Source: Ilex aquifolium (Eukaryota > Streptophyta > Magnoliopsida > Aquifoliales > Aquifoliaceae). Taken from it: a stretch of DNA of 64,000 nucleotides. The stretch covers positions 38,030,323 to 38,094,322 of the forward strand of contig OX637395.1 of the NCBI GenBank assembly GCA_951799425.1, given 5' to 3'. Below, one piece after another: positions 33,511 through 44,918 of the stretch. The notes beneath the pieces were generated by a model. That model worked only from the letters and a program-made list of their open reading frames with translations. It ran no database searches and was not told where the DNA came from. Each line of letters opens with the position of its first letter. Positions within the stretch are counted from its first letter, which is position 1. The translations under genes were made by a program, and so were the position numbers.

Positions 33511-33553
<43 letters not shown>
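33305..33553. repeat. Cluster of (CT)n(TA)n microsatellites
   Basis: Five CT-then-TA compound tracts are separated by the short unit 'atcaaattcaaa' or 'cataaatttaaaattcaaat'. The last TA tract ends exactly where viral coding begins. Confidence 0.9.
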
Positions 33554-33557
<4 letters not shown>

Positions 33558-34807
33558 CTGAATTACTTAAAAATGGAATTATTAGCAAGTCAAAATCTCC
33601 TTGGTCTGGTCCAGCTTTCTATGTTATGAAAAATGCAGAATTAGAAAGAGGCACACCAAGACTTGTTATTAATTATAAGCCATTAAATGCTGTTTTGGAA
33701 TGGATCAGGTATCCTATTCCTAATAAACAAGATCTGATTAAAAGATTAAAAAATTCTGTTATATTTTCAAAATTTGATTTGAAAAGTGGATATTGGCAAA
33801 TACTGATATCCCCTGAAGATAGGTATAAGACTGCATTCACAACACCTTTTGGTCATTATGAATGGAATGTTGTACCTTTTGGTTTAAAAAATGCACCAAG
33901 TGAATTTCAAAATATTATCAATGACATTTTTAATCATTTAAGTCATTGTTCTATAACCTATATTGATGACATTCTCATCTTTAGTAGGTCTATAGAAGAA
34001 CATTGGAAACACCTAAATGCATTTTTAGAGACTGTTAGACATAGTGGTCTAATCATCTCTGCCAAAAAAATTAAATTGTTCCAAACTTCAGTTAGATTTC
34101 TTGGGTATGATATCCAAAAATCCACCATTATTCCTATCAGTAGAGCTATTCAGTTTGCTGATAAATTTCCTGATGAAATTCTTGATAAAACTCAACTTCA
34201 AAGATTTTTAGGTTCTCTGAATTATGTTTCTGATTTCTATCAGAATCTCAGATCAACAGTCAAACCTCTGTATGACAGACTCAAAGGAAATCCTTCTCCT
34301 TGGACTTCTGAGCATACATCAATTATCCAGCAAGTCAAAAAATACATTAAAACTTTGCCTTGTCTTGGTATTCCTTCAGTTGATTCTTTCAAAATCATCC
34401 AAACTGATGCCTCCGATATTGGCTACGGTGGTATCCTTCTTCAAAGAGCGTCTCCCAATTCTCCTGAACAAATTGTTCGTTTTCATTCCGGTATTTGGAA
34501 TAAAGCACAAGCTAATTATAGCACTATTAAAAAGGAAATTTTATCTATTGTCCTGTGTATCTCAAAATTCCAGGATGATATTCTAAATCAAAAATTTCTT
34601 GTACGTGTTGACTGCAAATCTGCTAAATACGTACTTGAACAAGATGTTCAAAATATTGCTAGTAAGCAAATTTTTGCAAGATGGCAAGCTATTTTAAGTA
34701 TTTTTGATTTTGATATAGAATCTATTAAGGGCAGTAATAACTGCATACCTGATTTCCTAACTCGTGAATTTTTGCAGGAACCAAATGGCGGACAACAAGT
34801 CCCATAA
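33554..34807 (+). pseudogene. Endogenous caulimovirid RT/RNase H fragment, plus copy
   Basis: A fragment of the polyprotein of an integrated plant pararetrovirus (Caulimoviridae), open throughout. The first in-frame ATG is at 33626 (393 residues to the stop), but coding homology starts 24 codons earlier, at the edge of the TA repeat. Reverse transcriptase motifs include FDLKSGYWQI and YIDD (residues 112-115 from that ATG). RNase H shows TDAS (270-273), glutamate 304, aspartate 329 and the terminal aspartate of the PDFLTREF motif (376). The movement, coat and protease parts are absent, so it is not a virus genome. PDFLTREF is typical of caulimovirids rather than Ty3 elements. The genus is uncertain; florendovirus-like is plausible because the region is followed by an overlapping second frame. 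Confidence 0.85.
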
Positions 34808-34916
34808 ATCTGGCACTTCCTCTAAAAACCCGGGGAAGGGAGATCGTAAATTACCATTAACTTTGGGACCTTCAAACCCAAGGCCAATTTCCCAAATCCA
34901 AGGCCCATCAAGTTAG
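34785..34916 (+). pseudogene. Start of a second viral ORF, truncated at the inversion joint
   Basis: An ATG at 34785 in the +1 frame relative to the RT frame overlaps its last 23 bases and runs 43 codons (start MADNKSHKSGT, basic and Ser/Pro-rich) to a TAG created at the junction with the inverted copy. Overlapping starts of a second ORF are seen in some endogenous caulimovirids. Its function is unknown. Confidence 0.45.
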
Positions 34917-35638
34917 GAAATCAGGTATGCAGTTATTACTGCCCTTAATATATTCTATATCAAAATCAAAAATACTTAAAATAGCTTGTCATCTTGCAAA
35001 AATTTGCTTACTAACAATATTTTGAACATCTTGTTCAAGTACGTATTTAGCAGATTTGCAGTCAACACGTACAAGAAATTTTTGATTTAGAATATCATCC
35101 TGGAATTTTGAGATACACAGGACAATAGATAAAATTTCCTTTTTAATAGTGCTATAATTAGCTTGTGCTTTATTCCAAATAGCGGAATGAAAACGAACAA
35201 TTTGTTCAGGAGAATTGGGAGACGCTCTCTGAAGAAGGATACCACCGTAGCCAATATCGGAGGCATCAGTTTGGATGATTTTGAAAGAATCAACTGAAGG
35301 AATACCAAGACAAGGCAAAATTTTAATGTATTTTTTGACTTGCTGGATAATTGATGTATGCTCAGAAGTCCAAGGAGAAGGATTTCCTTTGAGTCTGTCA
35401 TACAGAGGTTTGACTGTTGATCTGAGATTCTGATAGAAATCAGAAACATAATTCAGAGAACCTAAAAATCTTTGAAGTTGAGTTTTATCAAGAATTTCAT
35501 CAGGAAATTTATCAGCAAACTGAATAGCTCTACTGATAGGAACAATGATGGATTTTTGGATATCATACCCAAGAAATCTAACTGAAGTTTGGAACAATTT
35601 AATTTTTTTGGCAGAGATGACTAGACCACTATGTCTAA

Positions 35639-35640
<2 letters not shown>
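34912..35640 (-). pseudogene. Endogenous caulimovirid RT/RNase H fragment, inverted copy
   Basis: The reverse complement of 34031-34762 with about nine differences over 727 bp, roughly 1.2 percent. It covers the end of the reverse transcriptase and most of RNase H. At the position of a tryptophan codon (TGG) in the plus copy it has TGA, ending the frame at 34989. Its far end runs directly into a (CT)n(TA)n tract. Together with the plus copy it forms a long inverted repeat with a spacer of about 149 bp (34763-34911). Confidence 0.88.

Positions 35641-35706
<66 letters not shown>
35641..35706. repeat. (CT)n(TA)n microsatellite
   Basis: Compound CT then TA tract immediately outside the inverted viral copy, matching the tract type at the other end of the viral locus. 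Confidence 0.95.
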
Positions 35707-35708
<2 letters not shown>

Positions 35709-35709
35709 A

Positions 35710-36280
35710 ATTCATGTTACTATTTTTTTTATTATGTTACTGTTCATGTTACTACTTTTGTTGAGTATGTTACTGTTCATGTTCCTATTATTTTGAGCAT
35801 GTTACTGTTTTTGTTGAGCATGTTACTACTATTATTTTACTAAATATTAATATTCAATGTTACTATTTGTTTTGTTTTTGAATATGACTATTTTTTGTGT
35901 TTGAATGGTACTATTTTTTGCGTTTGAATTTGAGAGAAATAATTATTGTTAAGTATGTTACAATTTTTGTTGAACATGTTACTGTTGTTATTTTTTAAAA
36001 ATATTAATATTGAATGTTTCAATTTTTTTTTATGTTTAAATGTTACTATTTTTTTGTGTTTAAATGTATTATTTTTTGTATCCAAATCATAACTTTTTTT
36101 GTATTTGAATGTTACTATTTTTTATTTTTAATGTTACTATATATATATACCTAACCTATATATGGATATAGATAGATAAGAGAGAGGCAAAATTTTAATG
36201 TTAGTCAAACTCTTAACCTATATATGGATATAGATAGATATGAGAGATAAAAGATTTTAATGTTAGTCAAACTCCTAAGA
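35710..36280. repeat. T-rich minisatellite-like repeats
   Basis: Units around 'catgttactgtttttgttgag' recur about every 30 bp between 35715 and 36130 with drift. At 36153-36280 a unit of about 66 bp containing CTATATATGGATATAGATAG is duplicated in tandem. Confidence 0.65.
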
Positions 36281-37864
36281 TTTAGGAGTTTTTAATTTTT
36301 AGTTTTATTTCACTTCTAAAGGAAAGGGATAGTATGGTAAAATTGACAAAAAACGGATTTCATCACAAATAAGTTTCCTTGACGAACTTAAGTCCAAACA
36401 AGTCCATATAGGGGGACCGGCCTCCAAATTTCCCTTTATTTTATTCGGATTTGAATTCAGACCAATTAAGATATGGTCCAAATCTGATCCGTTGACTTGC
36501 CTAATCTAATCCAAACCAATGGCTTAGAATATAGGGGTGTTTATTACCAAAAAGAAAAGAAACGAAAAGAAAAGAAAAAATATAAAGGTGTCAATTTATC
36601 CATCGACACGAACACGACAAGAGCTTGACTCGATATAAAATCTGAAAATAACACGATTAATTGACAAAAATAATAAATTAATCAAATTAAGGTTAATCAT
36701 GAATAATAGGATTAGAGAATCTTGTATAATTAAAGTTGCCCTGAATTATGATTAAAAAAATTATAAGGGATTTGAATCATAAACTAGAAAGAGGTAAAGT
36801 ATTAACAAGATTAGGAGGTGATATATCAATGGAGTCTGGAAATCACAGGCTAAATTTCTGTGGGCTAGACTTGGAGCCTCCTTTAAAGGGTAATTTATAA
36901 TTTACACCCTGAAAGCATGTAAATTTTTATTCGGTCTCTAAAATTTCAATTGATACAATTATATCTTTAAAGTTTTAATCGAATTTTAGTTCAATCATTC
37001 CATCTAGATCTATTAATTTGTTATAACATAAAGATGTCACATGACTTATCCATAAAAATATATTTGTCGAGTAAAATATATTTCTCTTTTATCTCATAAT
37101 ATCTATCAAATTCTCATTCTATATCTTTTTTCTAGGTTTGTTATCATTTTTTTTAAATCAAAATTAGATGAAATAAAGAGATTTTCTAGACTATACGTAA
37201 TAGATTTTTCACAAGACAAATATGTTCATTTATCCAAATCATTTGTTGGTCACAAAAAGTTATTCTGTCATAATAAATTGGTAAATTTTGATGTAAGGAC
37301 TAAATTGAAACTCAGATAAAACTCTAAAGACTTGATTGTTTTTGGGTTCTGATTTCGACAACAAACCACCACTAACGTGTATAAATGACTTTGACTGTGT
37401 TTGTTCTTCATCTTCTATAACAATTCTCTGTTTGTTCTTAGTCTTGTCCTTAAAAAAAGAGAATGTTATGGTATCGAAAAATTATTTTTTGATATCATAT
37501 CAAAGGAGCAGTAGATTTTGTCATTATTTATTTGTAATCATTGATCTTTAACATTAGAACATAAATGAAATTATAAACTAAGAAAAATTCACATTGTTTC
37601 ATTGGATGAAAAAAAGGAGGAATGATAATTGGTAAATTTTTCCGATACCGGTAACCGGATTCATCCTTATCATGTTACATGTGATCCATTTCTATACTCT
37701 TGTTGATGTTGCATTAGATTTTGGGCAACCGGGTCAAGTTGATGTTAACCTCGATGAATTCTATGGATTATGCTCTGTTGATGAATTCAATGAATTCTAT
37801 TAATCATTATTGCTACTGTTAAATGCAATAATCTTACCCTCGGGAGTCTTTTTCAGTAATTTAA
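36281..37864. other. Intergenic, decayed repeats
   Basis: No gene. A weak inverted pair (about 36887-36990 and 37260-37345; 'ggtctctaaaatttcaattg' against 'aggactaaattgaaactc') may be a foldback element. Confidence 0.35.
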
Positions 37865-37970
37865 ATTCATGGTATCTAGGTTTTAATGAAGTAATCTTAT
37901 CGCTATGTCAAGGCCTATCTTGTACATAATCTTACATTGAATAACACACATGGAGAAAAATTAGATTCGA

Positions 37971-38300
37971 TTAATCAATTAAGGGAATGTAGATAGTAGT
38001 TAAAGGCACATTAAAAAGGGCTAGAGGGAGGTTGTCAACTACAGTGGATGACATATCTAAAGCAAAGCTAACCATCTTGAAGCTTTTGACTCCTTTCATA
38101 CAATGTATCTGAAAAGTATACCAGGACTTAACCCTTTTGACTGACAAAAATGGTAGAGAAGCACGAGGATCAATGTCCAAGCTGATACCAACATCAATTG
38201 TATACCTTTCTGGGCCAAGGGCACCCTTGCACCCATCTCTACAGACATGTCTAAATTAGCAATCACCCAACTGCGAGCTGTAAATTTGTACATCTTCTAC
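37971..38300 (-). pseudogene. Unrecognised protein C-terminal fragment
   Basis: The minus strand reads VVEDVQIYSSQLGDC, one stop, then GALGPERYTIDVGISLDIDP, and continues open to a final LID and stop at 37971. The smooth composition over about 100 codons suggests a real protein end, but I do not recognise the family. The stop about 15 codons from its start and the lack of upstream coding mark it as a fragment. Confidence 0.35.
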
Positions 38301-38371
38301 CACCTGGCCATGCTTGATTCTTTATTCTCTTTTTGGGTCTTGTTGATTCACACATTCTAGCCATATATGGA

Positions 38372-38730
38372 AATGTTGAGATAATGTGCTGTTTTTCACA
38401 ACTTGTTTACGCCACATTTTACAAGAACGGCATAGTAAAATTACGTATTTACCAGATTTTGTCTCATATTATGCATTATTTGTATGTCCAGTTATAACTG
38501 CAACTATGTGTACTAATGTCTTCTTTGTTATGTACTGAGGGTATAAAAACCTGCTTGTATGTATTAGATTAGTTGAAGGAAGAATCTGGAAAGTTGCTGC
38601 CCAAACTCTGCTATCTTTTCGGCTGATTCTGCAGAATTTTTCTGAGGATATATTCCCCCTCAGAATCTGTTTTTCTATGCAGCTTCTTCCTCACGCAAGT
38701 TATCCAAGATCCAACAGAGACGAAATAAAG
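38372..38730 (+). mobile_element. Possible small solo LTR (Copia-like)
   Basis: It starts TGTTGAGATAATG, contains a TATA-like GGGTATAAAAACC and ends ...CCAACA near 38720. TGTTG/CAACA ends with a central TATA are usual for short Copia or TRIM LTRs. No target duplication was found, so this is tentative. Confidence 0.25.
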
Positions 38731-39193
38731 GGAATTCATCACTGCTGAAAAAATGGTAACATCCACTATAGGAAATTGTATCTCTTTTCATAATCCATAT
38801 TACTTATTCAAGAGTAATCCCTATGAGAGAGAATGCTGATTGAAAACTGAAAAGGTTATCTAGTTTTGATCTGTGAATTATGGTGCTCTTGTAGATGAAT
38901 TGCGTAAGAACTCTCATGAAATTCCATAAATTTGCTTTGGTATACACTAAATTTTGTTTAAGTTGCAAACTAGTGTAGTATTGGAGTCATGGGTGAAAGA
39001 TATGCATAGCAGTGGAATTTTTCATATTGTTTGACGCATTACAAATAATAAATCATCTTACATTAAAATTCATTACATGACAAACATAAGAATTACACTA
39101 ACATTGACAACTTTGAAACATTGAGAGTTGATTTAATGTTTGATACGATGAAGATGAAAATATTAAATATCTCAAATACCTAGCAAATTAAGA

Positions 39194-41287
39194 CTACTGT
39201 GTGAGCAAAAGTGATGCAGATGACGAACAAGTTGCAGAAGATGTGGTGAATTTTGAGGAATCAGTGTTGTAACTATAGCTAGAAGATTGGTTCCAGCTTC
39301 TCTCAGATACGGTGGCGCCATAGGATAATAGTTGTGAAGAAGTGAGTGTATACTCCGATGGAGACAAATACGTTGGCACTGGCATTTTGGGTGGAAGATC
39401 AGGCAATGGAGCTTCAAAATTCAGGACATGAATCGCTCGCCTGATTGAAGGCCGGCTATTGGGATCTGGGTGAGCACACCAAAGTCCCACAATCATCAAT
39501 TGTTCTATTTCCTGCTCATCAAAATCTGCAGGTAGTTTCGGGTCAACTGCTTCAAGGAGCTTACCCATTCCATAAAGGTTCCAAACCCACTCAACCATTC
39601 TTATTTGACCTTCTGTGGCATTGTGATCTATGGGTTTTCTTCCACATGCTAATTCCAATGATACAATTCCAAAACTGTATACATCTGACTTCTTACTGGA
39701 CTGACCAGTAATGATACATTCAGGATCCATGTAGCCCATAGTCCCTGCCAGAACAGTCGTCTGGGATCCTTTTCCATGATCAACCATCCTAGCTAACCCA
39801 AAATCCCCGAGTTTTGCATTGAAATTCGAATCTAACATAACATTGCTTGATTTTATATCTCTATGCACCACACATTGTTCCCATTCCTCGTGTAGATAGA
39901 GTAGTGCAGAGGCCAAGTCTTGAGCAATTTTGTACCTCATCACCCAAGTCAACAAGTTTTTTTCTTTGAAAAGATGAGTATCTAAGCTACCATTGGGCAT
40001 GAAGTCATAAACAAGTAGAAGTTCTCTTCTTTCATGGCACCAACCAATAAGCTGCACCAGATTCTTATGCCTTAGTCGACTGATGGTCTTGACCTCTGAG
40101 GCATACTCCTTTATCCCCTGTTTAGACCCACTCGATATCCTTTTAACGGCAACATAGGAGTTTAACTCCCTCAATAAACCTCTATAAACACCACCAAACC
40201 CTCCCTCTCCAAGCTTCTCTTCCTCCGCAAAGTTGTTCGTTGCATGAACCAATTCTCCATATGAGAATTTCTTAGGTCCACTACCCTTTTCGAATTGGTC
40301 ATCCATGGATGACTCAAATACAATATCTTCTTGTTCTTCCCTTTTTCTCTTCTTAAACAAGCCATATCCAAGCAAACCCAACCCGAAAATAACCAAAATA
40401 CCCACAGGTAACACGACCACTAGTGCTTTCTTATCTTTCTCTTTTCTAGTGATTGTTGTATTGGGATTTGGACTTGGCGTTGGAGTTGGGCTTCTTGGAT
40501 CAGTATCAACTTGTAAACTTGAATTAAACTCCCATGTTTTAATATTATTTTTCTCAAACAGATCTCCCGTTGCTGCTGAGAAGCCAAAAATAACCCATTC
40601 TGGCAAGTGATCCTTCAGATTCACAACATAGTCAAGGCTGGCGTGTTGGGTTCCATTATTGGTGAAAACAACTGTGAGCCTGCTGGAACTAGAATTATAG
40701 CTAATCCAAGCTTCATTTTCTGTCCCTTGTGTAATATTGTTCAACCATGTTGCGGTAGAATTAGATTTCACAGAGTTGACATTGATGCCTACATGTGTGG
40801 AAGAGGGATCCCAAGTATTCTTGTAAGTATCAAATTCCACTGCAACAAAATGACCCACAGTTGAGTTTGTTTTTAATGTCAGGTTCCAACCTACAAGACC
40901 AAGGGTACCACCTATGGCATTTTCAGGGATATTGGAACCGACAGGAGCCAGGAAGAAAGCTAGCCCATCGCCATAGTAAACATCACCACCTGAATCAATT
41001 ACGAAAGAGAAATGGGTTGTGAAGTCTGCCATGGTCCGTGAAACCTTGTCCCATAAGTGCAGCGGCTGGATGTATGTTGCTCGACCAATTTTCCCACCTA
41101 ATGCCACATTGCGCTCATTTGGGGTGACTTGAATGCCTTCTTCAGTGATATATGCAGCTCCTGTGATGTTTATATTGACGTTAGCATCATTAGGTCCGAT
41201 ACGAGATAGATTGAAGTACAGTGGAGATGCACAAGGGATAATGAGGAAGAAGAAAAAGGAGATATGCCAAGAGTTGCTTGCAGCCAT
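39194..41287 (-). CDS. L-type lectin receptor-like kinase, clade IX type (gene 2)
   Basis: A 697-residue, intronless receptor kinase, the most complete of the three copies. The ATG at 41287 (MAASNSW) begins a signal peptide ending near PCASPLYF, as in the paralogues; an upstream in-frame extension lacks an ATG. The legume-lectin domain covers about residues 25-270 with VAVEFDTYKNTWDPSSTHVG. There is a Thr/Pro-rich linker and a transmembrane segment around 295-317 (ALVVVLPVGILVIFGLGLLG). The kinase has GEGGFGGVYRG, VAVKR, HRDIKSSNVMLD, DFGLARMVDH and GTMGYMDPE. A Ser/Thr/Tyr-rich C-terminal tail of about 60 residues follows the kinase; gene 1 has lost it. The role as a carbohydrate- or peptide-sensing surface receptor in defence is inferred from clade IX relatives. 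Confidence 0.95.
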   Translation of the reverse strand: MAASNSWHISFFFFLIIPCASPLYFNLSRIGPNDANVNINITGAAYITEEGIQVTPNERNVALGGKIGRATYIQPLHLWDKVSRTMADFTTHFSFVIDSGGDVYYGDGLAFFLAPVGSNIPENAIGGTLGLVGWNLTLKTNSTVGHFVAVEFDTYKNTWDPSSTHVGINVNSVKSNSTATWLNNITQGTENEAWISYNSSSSRLTVVFTNNGTQHASLDYVVNLKDHLPEWVIFGFSAATGDLFEKNNIKTWEFNSSLQVDTDPRSPTPTPSPNPNTTITRKEKDKKALVVVLPVGILVIFGLGLLGYGLFKKRKREEQEDIVFESSMDDQFEKGSGPKKFSYGELVHATNNFAEEEKLGEGGFGGVYRGLLRELNSYVAVKRISSGSKQGIKEYASEVKTISRLRHKNLVQLIGWCHERRELLLVYDFMPNGSLDTHLFKEKNLLTWVMRYKIAQDLASALLYLHEEWEQCVVHRDIKSSNVMLDSNFNAKLGDFGLARMVDHGKGSQTTVLAGTMGYMDPECIITGQSSKKSDVYSFGIVSLELACGRKPIDHNATEGQIRMVEWVWNLYGMGKLLEAVDPKLPADFDEQEIEQLMIVGLWCAHPDPNSRPSIRRAIHVLNFEAPLPDLPPKMPVPTYLSPSEYTLTSSQLLSYGATVSERSWNQSSSYSYNTDSSKFTTSSATCSSSASLLLTQ

Positions 41288-41324
41288 GGGTACTAGGTAA
41301 ATTTGCACTGGGGAGGGGATTACT

Positions 41325-41340
41325 GTTTGTTGTATAATAG
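41325..41340 (-). promoter_or_regulatory. Core promoter of gene 2
   Basis: CTATTATACAACAAAC on the minus strand, about 40-50 bp before the ATG, equivalent to the motif in genes 1 and 3. Confidence 0.45.
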
Positions 41341-41399
41341 ATAGCAACTGTTGAAGTAGTAGTATGTCAATTTGTTGATCCAGTCTTTGTGGACTCAGC

Positions 41400-43296
41400 T
41401 AAGGATTTTGTTGGACATTGTGTATGAGTTCTCTTTGTTGCACATGTTCTGGTGGCCTTGTAAAAACATTCACAACTCTCGTAATTATTCTCAGTAATAA
41501 TATCCATTTGTAATTATTTATACACGTGTGGTAAATAAATTTTTTCAATAAACTCACAATTCTATTATTTTTATCCATTGAAGTTGTAAATATTTCGTTC
41601 ATTATAGTAACAATATTGTAATATATTTTAATAAAATTACTAGTAATCATGATGTATCATCTAACAAGTCCTTTCAATGTCTTATCTTGTCTATCAACCG
41701 GTAACCAACAGGTAACCAGTTACTCTTTGAAATTTTTTTTTTTGAAAAGACACATTGATCAACGGCTCAGTTTTGTTGTTAGATGACATTGAATATTTGG
41801 TACCATACCGAAAATCCAAAAGAATGTACCGTAGTCTAGTCCTTTGGTCAAATATGGTGTTTTGCCTTTGCTAAAACAACAAAACACAAGTTGTCCCATA
41901 ATACCAACAAAAATATTATTTAAATTTAATTTATTAAATGATCATAAAAAATATTTAATTTATTGAATTAATGTATTGTAATCATTAAATTAGTAACGAG
42001 ACCTAACTAATATTAAAATTCATTATCAATTCGATAATAATAATTCATACATTAATAAATTAAGTTCAAATAATACTTTTCTAATACAAATACTAGAAAT
42101 TAGATCACTTAAAAGATAATGCTCATATTTATTTTTTGAGAGAGGCAACCAGTAGATAATAACTCTCTTAGACGTGATCATAAAGGTACCCCCACTACAA
42201 AATATTCGGTTTGAACCATCCATAGTTAATAACCCGAGCTGATAGTCCGCTTTCATAGCACCACCAAATTCAAATAGTAAACCGCGTTAGTACAGTGAAT
42301 CGAATCATGCTTGATAAAAATATAAGAGTTAGAAACAACCTTAAATAAGTATAATTTACTATTAATTCACCTAATCGGTTACATGTTCTTCTAATTAGTA
42401 AAAATAAATGTTTGAATGGTTTTGGGGTGAGATTGTGAGGGATCAGATTGATTTTGTTCAAATTCATTGTTTACCTTTGTGTACATAAAATTCATATATG
42501 ATTTATATTTATGCCTGTGTTTTGGTAAGTAATGTATATAAAAATAGGACCCATAAATTTTTCATAATTATTAATAGATATATTTTTTTATAAATGACTA
42601 TATTATCCATTTACTAATTTAATCCATATTCATGTTTGTTTAATTATAGAGATGAGTAATTAGGGGGTTGGGGGGTTATGATGTGATTTGGTAAAAAAAA
42701 TATTTTTATTAGAGACACAAGGATTATTTGACGCAGTTAACATAAATTAGGATATTTGAAACCCACCCCCACATGAGTTTACCCAACTCCATGTATGTGA
42801 GAGGGAATCCAGTCCCTTAGTCTAGGAACAAGTTAAGTTTATCTTTATCTTTACGTCTTTTCCCTTTATAGTCATTAATTACTATTAAAAAAAAACAATT
42901 TCCTCGACCTTCCAATTTATTAACTGAAAAGTGAATCCAATTGGAATTAGAATATATCTAAATTCGAATCCCGATGCATTGACCGAGGTGGATGAACGTG
43001 GGCGTGGCTATCTTTCATCCTCTTACAGAATCCATTGTCTCGAAATTGTATTGCCTAGGGGGCCCAAATGAGTTCAAAATCAACTTCGCATGTGGTGGCT
43101 GAGTAGCCTATGATTCACCCTTTTTTTTTTCTGGGATGTTAAACTCTTATCCGTTGATATGAATTTAATACGACACGATTATAAAATTAATAAAATTATT
43201 AAATATAAATAATAAATAATTTAAACTAATATTTGAAACTAAGAACACATTAAATATCGTGAATTTTAACATAAATATGACACGAATAATAATGAT
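41400..43296. other. Intergenic, no gene supported
   Basis: AT-rich upstream region of gene 2. The small minus-strand frames at 41399-41650, 42026-42256 and 42270-42467 have no recognisable domain. A run of T/A-rich MITE-like sequence lies near 42480-42720. Confidence 0.4.
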
Positions 43297-44018
43297 ATGA
43301 TACACAAGTCACACGACACGGCACACAAATTAACACCCTTTTTCTCCCGGTGTAGCAAGACCAAAAATTTCTACACTACAAAACGCGTGGTCAGCTTTGA
43401 GTCTTTAAAATATGCACATTATGTTTGAATCTGTATGTGTGTCTGTGTGGACACGCTAGTTTAATCCTCGGAATATGGTGTACACAGAGACCATTATTAG
43501 CCAAGGCTGACAAAGTCAACTCGAAATAGTGATAGGAATAAGTTGTAAACTCATAAATTCTGAGTTTTTAGGGTAAGGTTACGTCGAATTTATCTCTCAT
43601 TAATTTTTTAATTTTGACGTGAATGACATGCTTTCGTCTGAATCACAAAAATAATATGATACATAAATCACACGACAAGACACACAAATTAACACCCTTT
43701 TTCTCCCAGTGTAGCAAGACCAAAAATTTCTACACTACAAAACGCGTGGTCAACTTTGAGTCTTTGAAATATGTACATTGTGTGTAAATCTGTATGTGTG
43801 TCTGTGTGCACACGCTAGTTTAATCCTCAGAATATGGTGTACACCGAGACCGAGAGACCATTATCAGCCAAGGTTGACAACGTCAACTCGAAATAGTGAT
43901 AGGAATAAGTTGTAAACTCATAAATTCTGAGTTTTTAGGGTAAGGTAACGTCAGATTTATCTCTCATTAATTTTTTAATTTTGACGTGACTGACATGTTT
44001 TCGTCTGAATCACAAAAA
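43297..44018. repeat. Tandem duplication, unit about 360 bp
   Basis: 43297-43654 and 43655-44018 are near-identical (for example GCAAGACCAAAAATTTCTAC and AACGCGTGGTC in both), with scattered substitutions and an 8-bp insertion (CGAGAGAC region) in the second copy. No coding. Confidence 0.85.
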
Positions 44019-44918
44019 TAATTAATCGAGATGCATAGAAGTTATCTCGAACATTGCGGACTATAATAAATGAATAACGCCTGACACAGTCCCACCACGT
44101 TATGTTGGTCTGTTTATCTACCTTGGGCATGCTTCGTGCAAGTCAAAAAAGTTCCTTTTTTTCCTTCTGGGTTACTACTTTATTAGGTGGAAAGGGTTAT
44201 TGAGATGCTTCAAGTCCCAGATGCTGCAGACAAGATGACGAAGAATGATATATAATATACATGTTGGTGATGGCTTTGAAGAAAGCTGTTATCATTGAGC
44301 GGTTAGTCAAGCGAGTAAGAACTTAGATAAATATTTTGGTGATCAGGGCGGCGTAACATCATTAAAAAAAAGTAATGCTACATGGACTTAACAAAAAAAG
44401 CTTGAGTTTTAGGCACCAAATTTTTAGAAGGTCCCATAATTTTAGGTACATTACTAACCTAAAAAATTTTAAATCTTTTAAATTTTAAACCCTAAAAAAA
44501 AGGCCCCAAAAAATTATGTATAGTAAAAAATTTTATTGTAATAATTTGAGTTCATGATCCAATTCATAACACTAAAAACCTAAACATCATAAGTTGAAAA
44601 AATAAAAAATATTTAAAAATCAATTCATTTTTACCCCTACCCACTCTCTCTCTCTCTCTAAAAATAAGTAAAACACATTAAAGAAAAGTTAAAATTAAAC
44701 TCTCTCTTCTATAAAATACAAAAATAAAAGTTAAAACATTTTTCTCGACAACACTAGCATATTTTTTTTCTGTCTCTCTCTCACATAATAAATTAATTTT
44801 TTTAAAAATATTAATACTAAAACAAATTATTTTTTTTAAAAAATTAATATTAAAAATAAAAAAAGACATCATTTAGTGTTTTTGCTTTAAACATCAAATT
44901 ACCTTGAGCCACCCCTAT

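Larger units (their letters stand above)
37956..38852. other. Insertion of about 0.9 kb within the duplicated flank of gene 2
   Basis: The flank blocks 37865-37955 and 38853-39190 are contiguous at gene 1 (20650-20905), so this segment is extra DNA at gene 2. It holds a coding-like fragment on the minus strand (37971-38300) and an LTR-like stretch with GGGTATAAAAACC at about 38548-38560. Confidence 0.5.

Noticed and set aside
34224..34586. 120-residue frame within the viral RT region (and its inverted twin at 35087-35449)
   Set aside because: Alternate-frame shadow of the RT/RNase H coding sequence.
41288..41347. 20-residue N-terminal extension of lectin receptor kinase gene 2
   Set aside because: It has no ATG and overlaps the TATA region; the ATG at 41287 aligns with those of the paralogues and starts the signal peptide.
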